Shown: positions 18,459 through 27,005 of the stretch, one piece after another
Layout: each line of letters opens with the position of its first letter
How positions within the stretch are numbered: position 1 is the first letter of the stretch
Assembly (NCBI RefSeq): GCF_020042665.1
Contig: NZ_CP083376.1
Coordinates: 2,702,001-2,766,000, forward strand
Length of the DNA stretch: 64,000 nt
Direction of reading: 5' to 3'
Origin: Pseudoxanthomonas sp. X-1
GTDB lineage: Bacteria > Pseudomonadota > Gammaproteobacteria > Xanthomonadales > Xanthomonadaceae
The notes under the pieces: model-generated
What the model saw: the letters and a program-made list of their open reading frames with translations, nothing else
Told to the model about the DNA's origin: nothing
The model's database searches: none
Translations under genes and position numbers: made by a program

Positions 18459-19063
18459 TTCGCGTTCTCCAGGGAGTGCAGCCACATCGTGAGCGTCTGC
18501 TCGGTTTCGCTCGGCTCACCCACCTGCTTCCAGGGCAGCGTAACCTTCATGTCCGACTGCCGCACGTAGCCGCGACGGGTCCAGAAGGGGTCATTACTGC
18601 GGTAGTTGGAAGGACGCCGGAGATCGTCGTCTGCACGATCCACCGACGCGAACGATGCCCACTGCATGCCGCCCAACGAACGGGCATGCGCTTCGCGCTC
18701 GTCAAAGAAGCGATGGCCCAGGCCAAGGCCCCGGAAGGCCGGGAGCAGGACTGATTCGCCACAGTAAAACACTGCCTCCACCGGGATTCCTCGATCGGCG
18801 AACGGCACATGGAAGGCCGGCTCCGCATCGCCGAGCGGCAACCCCGTGGACGCACCCACGACCACATCATCAGCGAGCGCGAGTACCAGCAGGCTGTCTG
18901 CCGAACGGGCGTACATGGCGAGGTAGTGCTTCTCGTATTCGGTGTCGCCCTCGTACAGGTAAGGAAAGCTGCGGAAGACGCTCGCCCGCAGGCCTGCCAC
19001 GGCATCGAACCATTCGGCAATGTCCGGGCCACGACGAACCAGCACCTGCACGTCGCTGGTCAT
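18455..19063 (-). CDS. GNAT-family N-acetyltransferase
   Basis: A 202-residue acetyltransferase-like protein. The acetyl-CoA motif region is ESVLLPAFRGLGLGHRFFDERE (about 107-128), with GRGxG replaced by RGLGLG, and it ends WTRRGYVRQSDMKVTLPW, typical of the GNAT C-terminus. The start at MTSDVQV, one base after the previous stop, was preferred over a longer frame that overlaps the upstream gene. It is in the middle of the SnoaL-like/GNAT/amidase operon. The substrate is unknown. Confidence 0.8.
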   Translation of the reverse strand: MTSDVQVLVRRGPDIAEWFDAVAGLRASVFRSFPYLYEGDTEYEKHYLAMYARSADSLLVLALADDVVVGASTGLPLGDAEPAFHVPFADRGIPVEAVFYCGESVLLPAFRGLGLGHRFFDEREAHARSLGGMQWASFASVDRADDDLRRPSNYRSNDPFWTRRGYVRQSDMKVTLPWKQVGEPSETEQTLTMWLHSLENAK

Positions 19064-19064
19064 T

Positions 19065-19472
19065 TCAGGCGTCCCCTCCAACCTGTGCGATCCAGTCGCC
19101 GAGGTTGTAGTAGTTGGTGACACGAGCGATCTTGCCATCGCGGATCTCGAAGAACGCGCCGCCCGGCAGCACGTAGCGCTGGCCCTGGGCTTCCGGCAGC
19201 CCGTCGTCCGTCACCTTGTATTCGCCATGCACCACGTACTCCGCGCCTGCACGCAGGCCGTCGGCGCTGACCATCACCACGATCCCGCGCAGTTGCTCGC
19301 CATAGCAGCGGTCCATGCGCTGCAGGAAGGCGCGGAAGGCTTCGCGACCGACCTCACGAGCGCCCTGGTTCAAGTCGTGCGCGACGTCATCGGTCAACAT
19401 TGACAGCATGGCCTCGCGGTCGCCGCGGTTGAAGGCGTCGTAGTAGGCAGTGATGAGAGTCGCAGCGTTCAT
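19065..19472 (-). CDS. SnoaL-like / ketosteroid isomerase-related protein
   Basis: A 135-residue NTF2-fold protein beginning MNAATLITAYYDAFNRGD, the standard SnoaL-like opening. It has DDVAHDLNQG in place of a catalytic-pocket strand and ends with GGAFFEIRDGKIARVTNYYN. The start is well defined because the longer frame enters the divergent promoter. First gene of the operon with the acetyltransferase and amidase, transcribed divergently from a LysR gene. The fold is clear but the reaction is not. Confidence 0.82.
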   Translation of the reverse strand: MNAATLITAYYDAFNRGDREAMLSMLTDDVAHDLNQGAREVGREAFRAFLQRMDRCYGEQLRGIVVMVSADGLRAGAEYVVHGEYKVTDDGLPEAQGQRYVLPGGAFFEIRDGKIARVTNYYNLGDWIAQVGGDA

Positions 19473-19572
19473 TCGCGTTCCTTGTTGGGTTGTTCGGAGC
19501 GGAGCATTCCGGGGTGTTGTCAGTCTGGGCAACCGCGCTCTCCTTGTATATGGAATTGTTGCGATTTTATAA

Positions 19573-19587
19573 TTCCACAATCTGGAA
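19573..19587. promoter_or_regulatory. LysR-type dyad in the divergent promoter region
   Basis: A perfect TTCCA-N5-TGGAA dyad in an A/T-rich stretch between the SnoaL-like gene (start 19472) and the LysR gene (start 19627). This is the usual place for a LysR regulator to control itself and its neighbour; binding is inferred. Confidence 0.45.
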
Positions 19588-19626
19588 CAATTAACGAGCA
19601 GCGAAACCGGCCATGAGGCGTGCGTC

Positions 19627-20532
19627 ATGAACAAAGAAATGGAACTACTGCGCATCTTTCGGGTGGCGGCCGAAAGCAGCAGTTTTCGCGATGCGGCCGT
19701 CCGGCTGGGGACTTCTCCGCAAGGTGTAACCCGTGCCATCCAGCAACTGGAGCAACACTACGGCGAGGTGTTGTTTCATCGAAGCACGCGCCAGGTGCGC
19801 ATCACCGCCTTCGGCGAAGGGCTGCTAGACCAAGTGCGCCCCGCATTGGAGCGGTTCGAGGATCTGTGGCGAACGCCTAGCTCCGACCAGCAGGCCTCTC
19901 TGTCCGGTACGGTTCGCATCACCGCACCGCACAGCTTGGGCACCAGAGCGGTGCTACCGGCACTGGAGCGCGTGGCCGCGCGTCATCCCGGCATCACGCT
20001 GGATGTGCGCCTGTCCGATCGCATCAGCAATACGGTTGACGAAGGGATTGACGTCGGGATCAGGGTCGGATTCATGCGCGATAGCCGCTTCGTCGCACGC
20101 AAGGCCGCCGACATGAGACTCCCCATCGTTGCCGCTCCGCGCCTGATCAAGAAAGTGGGCGTACCTGCAAACATCGATGCGCTAAGCAGCCTGCCAGTTA
20201 CCGTGGCCTTGGATATCAATACCGGCCGTCCCTGGCCTTGGCACTTCAAGGCGGGACGCCAGTGGACACCTACCGCACCCACTCTCGTCGCCGACAATGC
20301 CGACATGGAAATGGGAGCGGCGCTGGCCGGGATCGCGTTCGCGCAACTGGCGGACTACATGGCCGCCCCCTACATTGCCAGCGGGAAGCTCGTGCGAGTG
20401 CTGGAGAACGAAGAACCTCCGGCATGGGGGTTGTACGTCTATCGGCCTCAGCGTGGCCCCATTCCGGGAAGGGTTCGAGCGGTATTTGATGAAATGCTGG
20501 TCGCCGTTGGATCGTTGCCAGCTTTGCGCTGA
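19627..20532 (+). CDS. LysR-family regulator divergent from the amidase operon
   Basis: A 301-residue LysR protein. The N-terminal winged HTH (residues 4-62) includes AAESSSFRDAAVRLGTSPQG and a recognition-helix region ending RAIQQLE. The substrate-binding domain starts near residue 92 (GTVRITAPHSLGTRAVLPAL). Transcribed away from the SnoaL-like/GNAT/amidase operon with 154 bp between, so it probably controls that operon; the inducer is unknown. Start chosen at MNKEMELL; an ATG 15 bp upstream opens only a 5-codon frame that overlaps this start. Confidence 0.88.
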   Translation: MNKEMELLRIFRVAAESSSFRDAAVRLGTSPQGVTRAIQQLEQHYGEVLFHRSTRQVRITAFGEGLLDQVRPALERFEDLWRTPSSDQQASLSGTVRITAPHSLGTRAVLPALERVAARHPGITLDVRLSDRISNTVDEGIDVGIRVGFMRDSRFVARKAADMRLPIVAAPRLIKKVGVPANIDALSSLPVTVALDINTGRPWPWHFKAGRQWTPTAPTLVADNADMEMGAALAGIAFAQLADYMAAPYIASGKLVRVLENEEPPAWGLYVYRPQRGPIPGRVRAVFDEMLVAVGSLPALR

Positions 20533-20682
20533 CACGTCGCAAGACGCTGTAGGGCACACATCTTGGAAAGCGGGGCACTGAGCCTCGGCGGCTCACCCCT
20601 CCGGTTGAATGATGAACCGACCGTCTGCCCGCTTGCCCCAGATGCAGATCGGTCGGCCATGCAACCCAATGCCGGCGAACGA

Positions 20683-22659
20683 TTAGATGTAAATGAATTG
20701 CCGGTACAACCCATCCAACTGACGACGAATGTCTTCGACGCGCTGCTCGTCACCGGTATCGGTAAATTCGAGTAGCTGCTGTTCCTTGGCAGTGATCTGA
20801 TCGCAAAGGTCGGACAAGTTCTCGCAGAAAGCCTCGGAATGAACGGTGGGCTCCTCCGTATTCGTCTCTTCCCCTGCTAGTTTTCGCACAGACGAGGCTG
20901 GAGAAATCCCATTTTCCTCGTTAAAGGCAATTTGAAGCTGCCTGCGCCTATTGGTCTCATCGATCGCCTGCTTCATCGCCGGCGTCACCGCGTCGGCGTA
21001 CAAGATCGCCTTGCCGTTTTCATTCCGAGCGACTCGACCGATCATCTGAATGAGCGCATGGGCCGAACGCAAGAACCCTGCACGGTCTGCATCGAGAATG
21101 GCAACCAATGATGCCTCTGGAATATCCAGCCCTTCGCGCAAAAGACTAATCCCAATCAAAACATCGAACTCTCCTGCGCGCAGGCCATTGATGATCTCAA
21201 CACGATCCTCCGCTTTTATGTCCGAATGCATGTAGCGCGCTCGAATCCCGTTGTCCGTCAAGAAATCCGTTAGCTCTTCTGCACTGACCTTCGTCAGCGT
21301 AGTCACAAGCACTCGATTCTTTCTCTTCACGCACTTCGATATTTCGGCAAGCAGGTCATCTATGTATCCATCCGCTTTCCGCACTTCAACCTTGGGGTCA
21401 AGCAGTCCCGTTGGCCTGATAACCTGTTCGACAACCCTGCCTTTCGACACCCTCAGCTCGTAGTCGCCCGGAGTAGCGGAAACAAAGATGGTCTGAGGCT
21501 TGACCTTCTCGAACTCGTCAAAGTTCAATGGCCGGTTGTTCTTCGATGAAGGCAAACGGAACCCGTAATCGATCAGCGTGTCCTTGCGCGCCTGATCCCC
21601 CCGGTACATTGCGGATATCTGTGGCACCATGACATGAGATTCATCGACGAACAGCAGCCCGTCTTTCGGCAAATAATCCAGCAACGTGATCGGAGGAGAA
21701 GCTGCGTCTCGGTCGCTGAAGTAGCAGGAATAATTCTCCATCCCCGAGCAATAGCCGACCTCGCGCATCATTTCCACGTCATGCGTGATCCGCTCGTACA
21801 GCCTGATTGCCTCGACCAAGCGATTATTCCTGTTCAGCTCGGCAACCCGCTCTTCCATATCAGCGAGTATCTTTTTGGATGCAGAATCTATTTTGTTCGT
21901 GGGCGGCGCGAAAAGCGTTTTTGGCGAAACCAAATAATGGTCTATCTCTCCCAACGTCTTGCCGGTAACAGGGTCCATCCATTGGACAGACGCAACAGTG
22001 TCATCCAACAGTTCCACCCGAACCGCCCTGTACTCGGAATCAGCGGGGAAAATGTCAATCACATCACCTTGGACGCGGAACGTTGCACGCTTGAGAGTGC
22101 GCTCCGTGCGATCATATTGCAGCAAAGCCAAGCGACGAATTAGCTCTCTCTGGTTTAGTTTGACCCCAGGGGACAGAGCGATCTGTAGCGCTCGGTATGC
22201 ATCTGGATCACCCAGGCCGTAGATTGAAGACACCGAAGCGACGACGATCACGTCACGACGCTCAATCAAGGATTTGGTCGTGGACAGGCGCAGGCGCTCA
22301 AGGTGGTCATTGATGGCCGAGTCCTTTGGAATGAAACGATCGGTGCCCGGCATATAGATTTCGGGCTGAAAATAATCGTAGTAGGAAACGAAGTACTCGA
22401 CCGCGTTCTCAGGAAAGAAGTGCTTCATTTCACCATAAAGCTGCGCGGTCAACGTCTTGTTAGGAGCCAAGATCAACGTAGGCCGCTTCAGACGATGAAT
22501 CACATTGGCCATGGTGAAGGTCTTACCTGAGCCGGTGATACCTTTCAGCGTCTGGTGCGTCGCACCTTCTTCTATGTCCGACAGCAGGCGCGCTATCGCC
22601 TCTGGCTGGTCCCCCGCCGGCGTATAGTTGGAGTGCAGAATAAACATACCGGTTGACAT
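20683..22659 (-). CDS. uvrB: Accessory UvrB excinuclease helicase subunit
   Basis: A 658-residue UvrB. It has Walker A GITGSGKTFT, the beta-hairpin YYDYFQPEIYMP that inserts into damaged DNA, the helicase motif DESHVMVPQ, QMIGRVARNENGKAI and a C-terminal UVR-like end (LSDLCDQITAKEQQLLEF). All key motifs are intact, so it should be functional. The start has GGAG seven bases before ATG. Its lower GC content than the surrounding frm genes and chromosome, seen by eye, suggests separate acquisition. The ICE uvrA lacks the UvrB-docking domain, so this protein more likely works with the host UvrA/UvrC. Confidence 0.92.
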   Translation of the reverse strand: MSTGMFILHSNYTPAGDQPEAIARLLSDIEEGATHQTLKGITGSGKTFTMANVIHRLKRPTLILAPNKTLTAQLYGEMKHFFPENAVEYFVSYYDYFQPEIYMPGTDRFIPKDSAINDHLERLRLSTTKSLIERRDVIVVASVSSIYGLGDPDAYRALQIALSPGVKLNQRELIRRLALLQYDRTERTLKRATFRVQGDVIDIFPADSEYRAVRVELLDDTVASVQWMDPVTGKTLGEIDHYLVSPKTLFAPPTNKIDSASKKILADMEERVAELNRNNRLVEAIRLYERITHDVEMMREVGYCSGMENYSCYFSDRDAASPPITLLDYLPKDGLLFVDESHVMVPQISAMYRGDQARKDTLIDYGFRLPSSKNNRPLNFDEFEKVKPQTIFVSATPGDYELRVSKGRVVEQVIRPTGLLDPKVEVRKADGYIDDLLAEISKCVKRKNRVLVTTLTKVSAEELTDFLTDNGIRARYMHSDIKAEDRVEIINGLRAGEFDVLIGISLLREGLDIPEASLVAILDADRAGFLRSAHALIQMIGRVARNENGKAILYADAVTPAMKQAIDETNRRRQLQIAFNEENGISPASSVRKLAGEETNTEEPTVHSEAFCENLSDLCDQITAKEQQLLEFTDTGDEQRVEDIRRQLDGLYRQFIYI

Positions 22660-23027
22660 TAGATATCTCCTAATTGAGCTACTTCAATTTGTCCTGATGT
22701 ATCGGCTATTCCAGAAGACCTATAGCAGTACCAAACTGGGGTGTAAATGACGGCGATCCTGCCGCGCCCCACCTGGGCGTAGGCGTCGCCAACATGATAG
22801 CCCAGCACATGGGCGGGCTTCCCAGTGCATATCCGCCGATCGCCACGACGTCAGCCAGCGGCCCGTCTGCCAATGCACCTGGAGCCACTCGCCTCGTTGA
22901 GCGCTGACATCGAGCCGTGGCGGGCGAGGTTGCTCTGTACGCCCAATGTGTGGCGCCGGCTCCCGCCGATACGCGCCTTTGTCTCTCTCAGCCCTCCAGA
23001 CGAGGCGTTGGAAACGTGGAGCTACGT
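22660..23027. other. Intergenic stretch upstream of uvrB
   Basis: These 368 bp hold the uvrB ribosome-binding site and presumably its promoter. I found no convincing gene, LexA-type box or tRNA; the small frames here do not resemble known proteins. The last 10 bp are the left copy of the IS target duplication. Confidence 0.5.
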
Positions 23028-24664
23028 CAATGTCATCAACTTAAGGAATTTTTCCTATAAATATCATATAATTAGCGCTAAATTCAGCGCATAGGAGAAA
23101 CCCTTTTGGCCCCTCATTCCACACCGTTTGACACCGCCCAGCAAACCCTGGCTTGAAAATTGTACAAAAAATAACCAGTCAGCTCGATTGTCCCGACTTC
23201 ATCGATACCCACCGCCAGCGCCCTCACGACTTTACCCGCCGACGCCAACTGACCTTCAAGAACCTCGTCCTGTTTTTGCTCAATCAGCCACGCACCGCCC
23301 TGCAAACCGAGCTCGATCAGTTCTATCGCGTGCTCAACCAGGCCTCGGCCGAGACCCAGGTGGTCACCGCGCAGGCCTTCAGCAAGGCGCGCGGCAAGCT
23401 CAAGCCCGAGGTCTTCGAGAGCCTCAACCAAACCCTTCAGCAACAGCTCGACAGCCTCGGGCTGCGCCAGACGTGGCGCGGGTTACGGGTACTCGCCGTG
23501 GACGGCTCGACCGTCCATTTACCGCTGGAGTCGGTCATGACGCGCTTTTTCGGCTGCCATAGCGAGTTTCCCGTTGCCCGTCTGTCCATGCTCTACGACG
23601 TCGCCGACGGCCAGACGCTACACAGCCTGATCGTGCCATCCGCAGTCGGCGAGCGCGATTGCGCCCATCTGCACCTCGAGCATCTGCCCGCTGACAGCCT
23701 GACGTTGTTTGATCGCGGCTACCCCGGACACTGGCTGTTTGCGCTGTTCGAGCAGCACCGGCGACATTTCCTGATGCGCCTGCCGTGTGGCTACAACGCG
23801 CAGGTCAAACAGTTTCTCCGCTCGGGGCAGACAGAAGACACGCAGTTCTTCTCTGCCAGTCATCCCGAGGCGCGCCTGTTCTGTACCGAGGCCGGCGTCG
23901 ATCCCGCGGGCCGGGTCGAATTGCGCCTGATCCGGGTCGAGCTAGCCAGCGGTGAAAGCGAAGTGCTGCTGACCTCCCTGCTGGATCGACAGGCCTTCCC
24001 GGCCGAGGTGTTCGCGGATCTTTACCACCGCCGCTGGGGCATCGAAACGGACTACCGCCGCCTCAAGCAGACCCTCTGCCTCGACAACTTTAGCGGCCGT
24101 AGCGTGACGGCCGTGAAGCAGGACTTTCATGCCGGGCAACTGCTGAAAAACCTAGCGCTGCTGATGCAACATCTGCTGCAACCGGTCATCGAGCAGCGCC
24201 ACAAAGGCCGCAAGCTGCGCTGGAAGGTCAACTTCACCCAAGGGGTGTCACGCCTCAAGAACACCCTGGTCGACCTGCTGGTACGCCCCGGTGTGCAGGG
24301 GCTGGCCAACGTGATGGAGTTGATGGCCAACAGCCTCAGCGCTGTGCGCCCGGGCCGCAGCTTCCCGCGCCAGCGTATGCGCCTGGCCAGTCGCGGCTGC
24401 GAGGGCTACAAACCGACGCGCTAAGAACAAGCAGCACCCGAACTGCACCGCAAAAAAGCTGGCCAGACAGCGGCCGGCACGCGCTCGCCCGGAAAACGAG
24501 AAATCCCGCCCGCCGAGGCGAACCGGCATCCATTAAGCTGGCGTCTGGGTCGCACATGCGCTGAACTGGGGAGCAAAACCAGTGAAGGCACTGCTGCAAC
24601 CGCGCGTCCAAGCCCCGGGATTTCTTGCCCCGGCCAGGGCTGGGGGCTTAAGTTGATGACATTG
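23028..24664 (+). mobile_element. Complete IS4-family insertion sequence
   Basis: Terminal inverted repeats of 18 bp (CAATGTCATCAACTTAAG at 23028-23045; exact reverse complement at 24647-24664) enclose one transposase gene. The 10-bp sequence GGAGCTACGT directly flanks both ends (23018-23027 and 24665-24674) as a target duplication, as expected for IS4. The length of about 1,635-1,637 bp, depending on the boundary, fits ISPa1635, but identity was not checked. It landed just after the DUF488 stop without breaking a recognisable gene. Confidence 0.9.
23153..24424 (+). CDS. tnpA: IS4-family DDE transposase
   Basis: A 423-residue transposase with the IS4 DDE triad: Asp in VLAVDGSTVHLP, Asp in LTLFDRGYPGHW and Glu in YHRRWGIETDYRRLKQ, which also carries the IS4 YREK signature. 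It appears intact and could be active. The frame begins at TTG 23153 and no good ATG is seen upstream, so the exact start is uncertain. The gene is centred in the IS with 125 bp to the left repeat and 222 bp to the right. Confidence 0.92.
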   Translation: MKIVQKITSQLDCPDFIDTHRQRPHDFTRRRQLTFKNLVLFLLNQPRTALQTELDQFYRVLNQASAETQVVTAQAFSKARGKLKPEVFESLNQTLQQQLDSLGLRQTWRGLRVLAVDGSTVHLPLESVMTRFFGCHSEFPVARLSMLYDVADGQTLHSLIVPSAVGERDCAHLHLEHLPADSLTLFDRGYPGHWLFALFEQHRRHFLMRLPCGYNAQVKQFLRSGQTEDTQFFSASHPEARLFCTEAGVDPAGRVELRLIRVELASGESEVLLTSLLDRQAFPAEVFADLYHRRWGIETDYRRLKQTLCLDNFSGRSVTAVKQDFHAGQLLKNLALLMQHLLQPVIEQRHKGRKLRWKVNFTQGVSRLKNTLVDLLVRPGVQGLANVMELMANSLSAVRPGRSFPRQRMRLASRGCEGYKPTR

Positions 24665-24681
24665 GGAGCTACGTCGCCCCT

Positions 24682-25113
24682 CTAAAGATGCACGATCTCA
24701 ACATTCGGCCATTTGCCTGCAAGGTACTCGGCCACTAGCCTCCGATGGCAGTGATGGGGCTTGTCTTCGCTGCAAAGCAGGCAACTGTTATCAATCTTTT
24801 CTTTATCGATTGACTCAATCTTTCGGGACGACATTAAATCCAGAAATTTACTGGCGTAGATATCCCAATCTCCCCCTTTTATTTTATATTCCTCGAACAT
24901 GTCTTTGGTTGGAGCAAGTGCTGGTAGATGTTCATATTCCATCCCACACAACGCCTCGGAAAAATATCGAAGATCCTCGCGTTTAGCGAATCCGGCCAAT
25001 TGCGAAACATTATTCAGGCGAACATCGACAAGGCGCTTGGCACCAGAAGCACTTAACTTGGTGAAGAAGGACCGCGCGGAGGTCTTAGTGAATCCAATCG
25101 TGAATATCTTCAT
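24682..25113 (-). CDS. DUF488 family protein
   Basis: A 143-residue DUF488 protein with the family opening KIFTIGFTKTSARSFF, the DVRLNN segment and the Cys/His cluster CSEDKPHHCHRRLVAEYL. The start was placed at MKIFTIG, where the domain begins. The function of the family is unknown; members are often in mobile or stress islands. It ends 7 bp from the IS target duplication, so the IS spared it. Its composition is lower in GC than the chromosome, like uvrB. Confidence 0.82.
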   Translation of the reverse strand: MKIFTIGFTKTSARSFFTKLSASGAKRLVDVRLNNVSQLAGFAKREDLRYFSEALCGMEYEHLPALAPTKDMFEEYKIKGGDWDIYASKFLDLMSSRKIESIDKEKIDNSCLLCSEDKPHHCHRRLVAEYLAGKWPNVEIVHL

Positions 25114-25597
25114 CTGCCTTATTCCCCTCGTTCCTTCATCCATAAATGGCTGTTATTGAGCTACCGCCAGGCATGCCCGTCAATCGCAGCTAAGGAAACG
25201 CTGGGGGCATGGTGTACTAGCTGCGCCACAACGGCCATGGCAGGCTCCATTCTCTCGCCGCTTCAACGGCCACGACCCGAACAGCTCAAGAGCTTAGCAC
25301 CGCCTTTTGCGGTTGCGTGCCTCACCACTCACGCTTACTCCCTTCCAGAACGCGCCAACTGCTAAGCTACATGAGGACGACTCGCCCACAGCGCAAAGCA
25401 CCTGTGTTCGCGCTATTGGCTGTCCCGTGCGTTGTGGTGCTGACCGTCGATGACGAGTCGAACCTACTGTATGGACACTGCGCGCGGCAGCCTTTCATGC
25501 GTGCCAGCTACGTGCCCAAGGTTGGACGCGGATCGAAGCGTGCGCAGGGTTTTTCGTGAAAGTATAAAATCCAATCAACTTTATCAGAAGAAAATAT
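25114..25597. other. Intergenic stretch between DUF488 and LysR genes
   Basis: In these 484 bp I recognise no gene. The last 40 bp before the LysR start are A/T-rich, with a possible -10 (TATAAA, about 25563) and an AGAAGAAA ribosome-binding region. The rest may be a remnant of rearrangement, but nothing identifies it. Confidence 0.45.
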
Positions 25598-26539
25598 ATG
25601 ATCGTAAGAAACTTTGAATACTTGCTTGCTTTGCACCGTGAAGGCCATTTTGGCAACGCGGCCAAAAGCTGCAATGTTTCTCAGCCGACACTCTCCGCGG
25701 GCATTAAGCAATTGGAGGAAGACATGGGTGTCGAGATCGTGCGTCATGGCCGACGCTATGACGGCCTCACTTCTGAAGGGATGCGCGTACTGTCTTGGGC
25801 TCAGCAGATGTATGACGACTGCAAAGGGCTGGAGCGAGAACTCTCCGCACTACGGCGAGGTATAGAGGGGCAATTCCGGCTAGGGATACTCCCAGGAACT
25901 GCCGGTGTAGCGCCCACATTAAGCATCGCCCTTGCTGAAAAAACACCCTTACTTCAACAATCAGTTCTGGTTTCCGGCGCTTCTTCCCTGCTACAGGCGA
26001 TTCGAGAAAACAATTTGGATATCGCACTCATGCATTTGGAGGATATCCCAGGGGAAGACTTCGATACTCACCTTCTGTACCGTGAACGCATTTTCCTTTT
26101 TCACGCCGCGAGAACACAGCAACCCCGAAGCACAACGTGGGACCATGTTCTCAATAGACAACTCTGCGTGCTGAACTCGGCAGTACCTGAACCCATTCAA
26201 GATAGGCTGATGCAATGTACCGCGCAGACTATTCGCACTGATTCAATTGACGTGCTATCGGCACACGTGGCGACAGGAAAATATTCGGCAGTTCTTCCGC
26301 AATCTCTCGCCGGCCAACTCGCGCACATTCCAAATCTCCACGCAATCGCAATCAATGGACCAATGTCGCACTCAAATGTCGGATTCGTTGCTGGGAAAAA
26401 TGCGTTCGAGGCACCGTCATCGCGTGCATTGCTCGAAATGGTGCACACCCCCGAACTCGCCGCCACTCTTCAATCCGTTATATCGATCCATCGTCGGTTC
26501 CAGCCCAAAGCAGACTCATCTCAAAGCCCCCTGAAATAG
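25598..26539 (+). CDS. LysR-family regulator upstream of the formaldehyde dehydrogenase gene
   Basis: A 313-residue LysR protein with N-terminal HTH at residues 3-60 (FGNAAKSCNVSQPTLSAGIK) and the effector domain from about 92 on. The opening MIVRNFEYLLAL resembles LysR regulators next to formate dehydrogenase genes, from memory. It lies 466 bp upstream of the glutathione-independent formaldehyde dehydrogenase gene on the same strand, with the 87-bp LysR-type element between. It is the best candidate to bind that element and its twin upstream of frmR, though this is inference. Confidence 0.87.
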   Translation: MIVRNFEYLLALHREGHFGNAAKSCNVSQPTLSAGIKQLEEDMGVEIVRHGRRYDGLTSEGMRVLSWAQQMYDDCKGLERELSALRRGIEGQFRLGILPGTAGVAPTLSIALAEKTPLLQQSVLVSGASSLLQAIRENNLDIALMHLEDIPGEDFDTHLLYRERIFLFHAARTQQPRSTTWDHVLNRQLCVLNSAVPEPIQDRLMQCTAQTIRTDSIDVLSAHVATGKYSAVLPQSLAGQLAHIPNLHAIAINGPMSHSNVGFVAGKNAFEAPSSRALLEMVHTPELAATLQSVISIHRRFQPKADSSQSPLK

Positions 26540-27005
26540 CGAGTCTTGAAGAGCAACTCTGTATTGCTTCAACCAGGCGAAGATTGCAGGCATGCCGTGT
26601 GCGCCGCTAACAGGCGCCACGTGCTGAGCAACCCATCGAAGGCCACTAGGTCCAGGGGCAACTCGGGGGGCAGGAGTACCTGCTGCATGCGGCCTCCTCA
26701 TGTCTCGCTGGGTCGAGCTGACTGTTCCTAGATCAAGCTAGGAGGCGCGATGTAGCGATGATCGTTGCCCTCTCCCGGCTAGGAGACGAGCACGGCTCGA
26801 CGATCCCGCGTAGATAGATCGTGCCTATCTGCACATAGATTATTCCAGTTTGACCACTTCTGAGCTTGATCCGATGCTGTCAAGACCGCAGAAGGAGACG
26901 CGACCAACGGCTAGGCAATACCACGATCGTTCTTCTTGACAGCGGTAAATTTCGTTTCCCACTTCGATTTAGAAGATGGAAACATTAACGCACAGAGGTG
27001 ACGAA
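26540..27005. other. Regulatory intergenic region before fdhA
   Basis: These 466 bp contain no gene I can support. They hold the shared 87-bp element (26795-26881) and, further on, TTGACA near 26936, which may belong to a second promoter. The first 200 bp have only short frames without recognisable homology. Confidence 0.5.
26795..26881 (+). promoter_or_regulatory. 87-bp shared upstream element, fdhA copy, with LysR-type dyad
   Basis: It contains GCTCGA, TAGATAG-N7-CTATCTGCACATAGAT, TTCCAGTTTGACC and GATGCTGTC in the same order and spacing as the frmR copy on the minus strand (17458-17544). The dyad arms and the TTGACC-N17-GATGCT part are kept, while the dyad's 7-bp spacer has diverged at 5 of 7 positions, as expected for a protein-binding site. 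It ends 124 bp before the dehydrogenase start. Confidence 0.65.

Noticed and set aside
22660..22760. LexA box upstream of uvrB
   Set aside because: No CTGT-N8-ACAG or Xanthomonad-type palindrome could be found.
17458..26881. The shared 87-bp elements read as transposon terminal repeats bounding a 9-kb unit
   Set aside because: They are inverted relative to each other, so this was considered. No target duplication or transposase for such ends is visible, the similarity is greatest in a regulator-type dyad, and each lies at a comparable distance from a formaldehyde gene. Not fully excluded.
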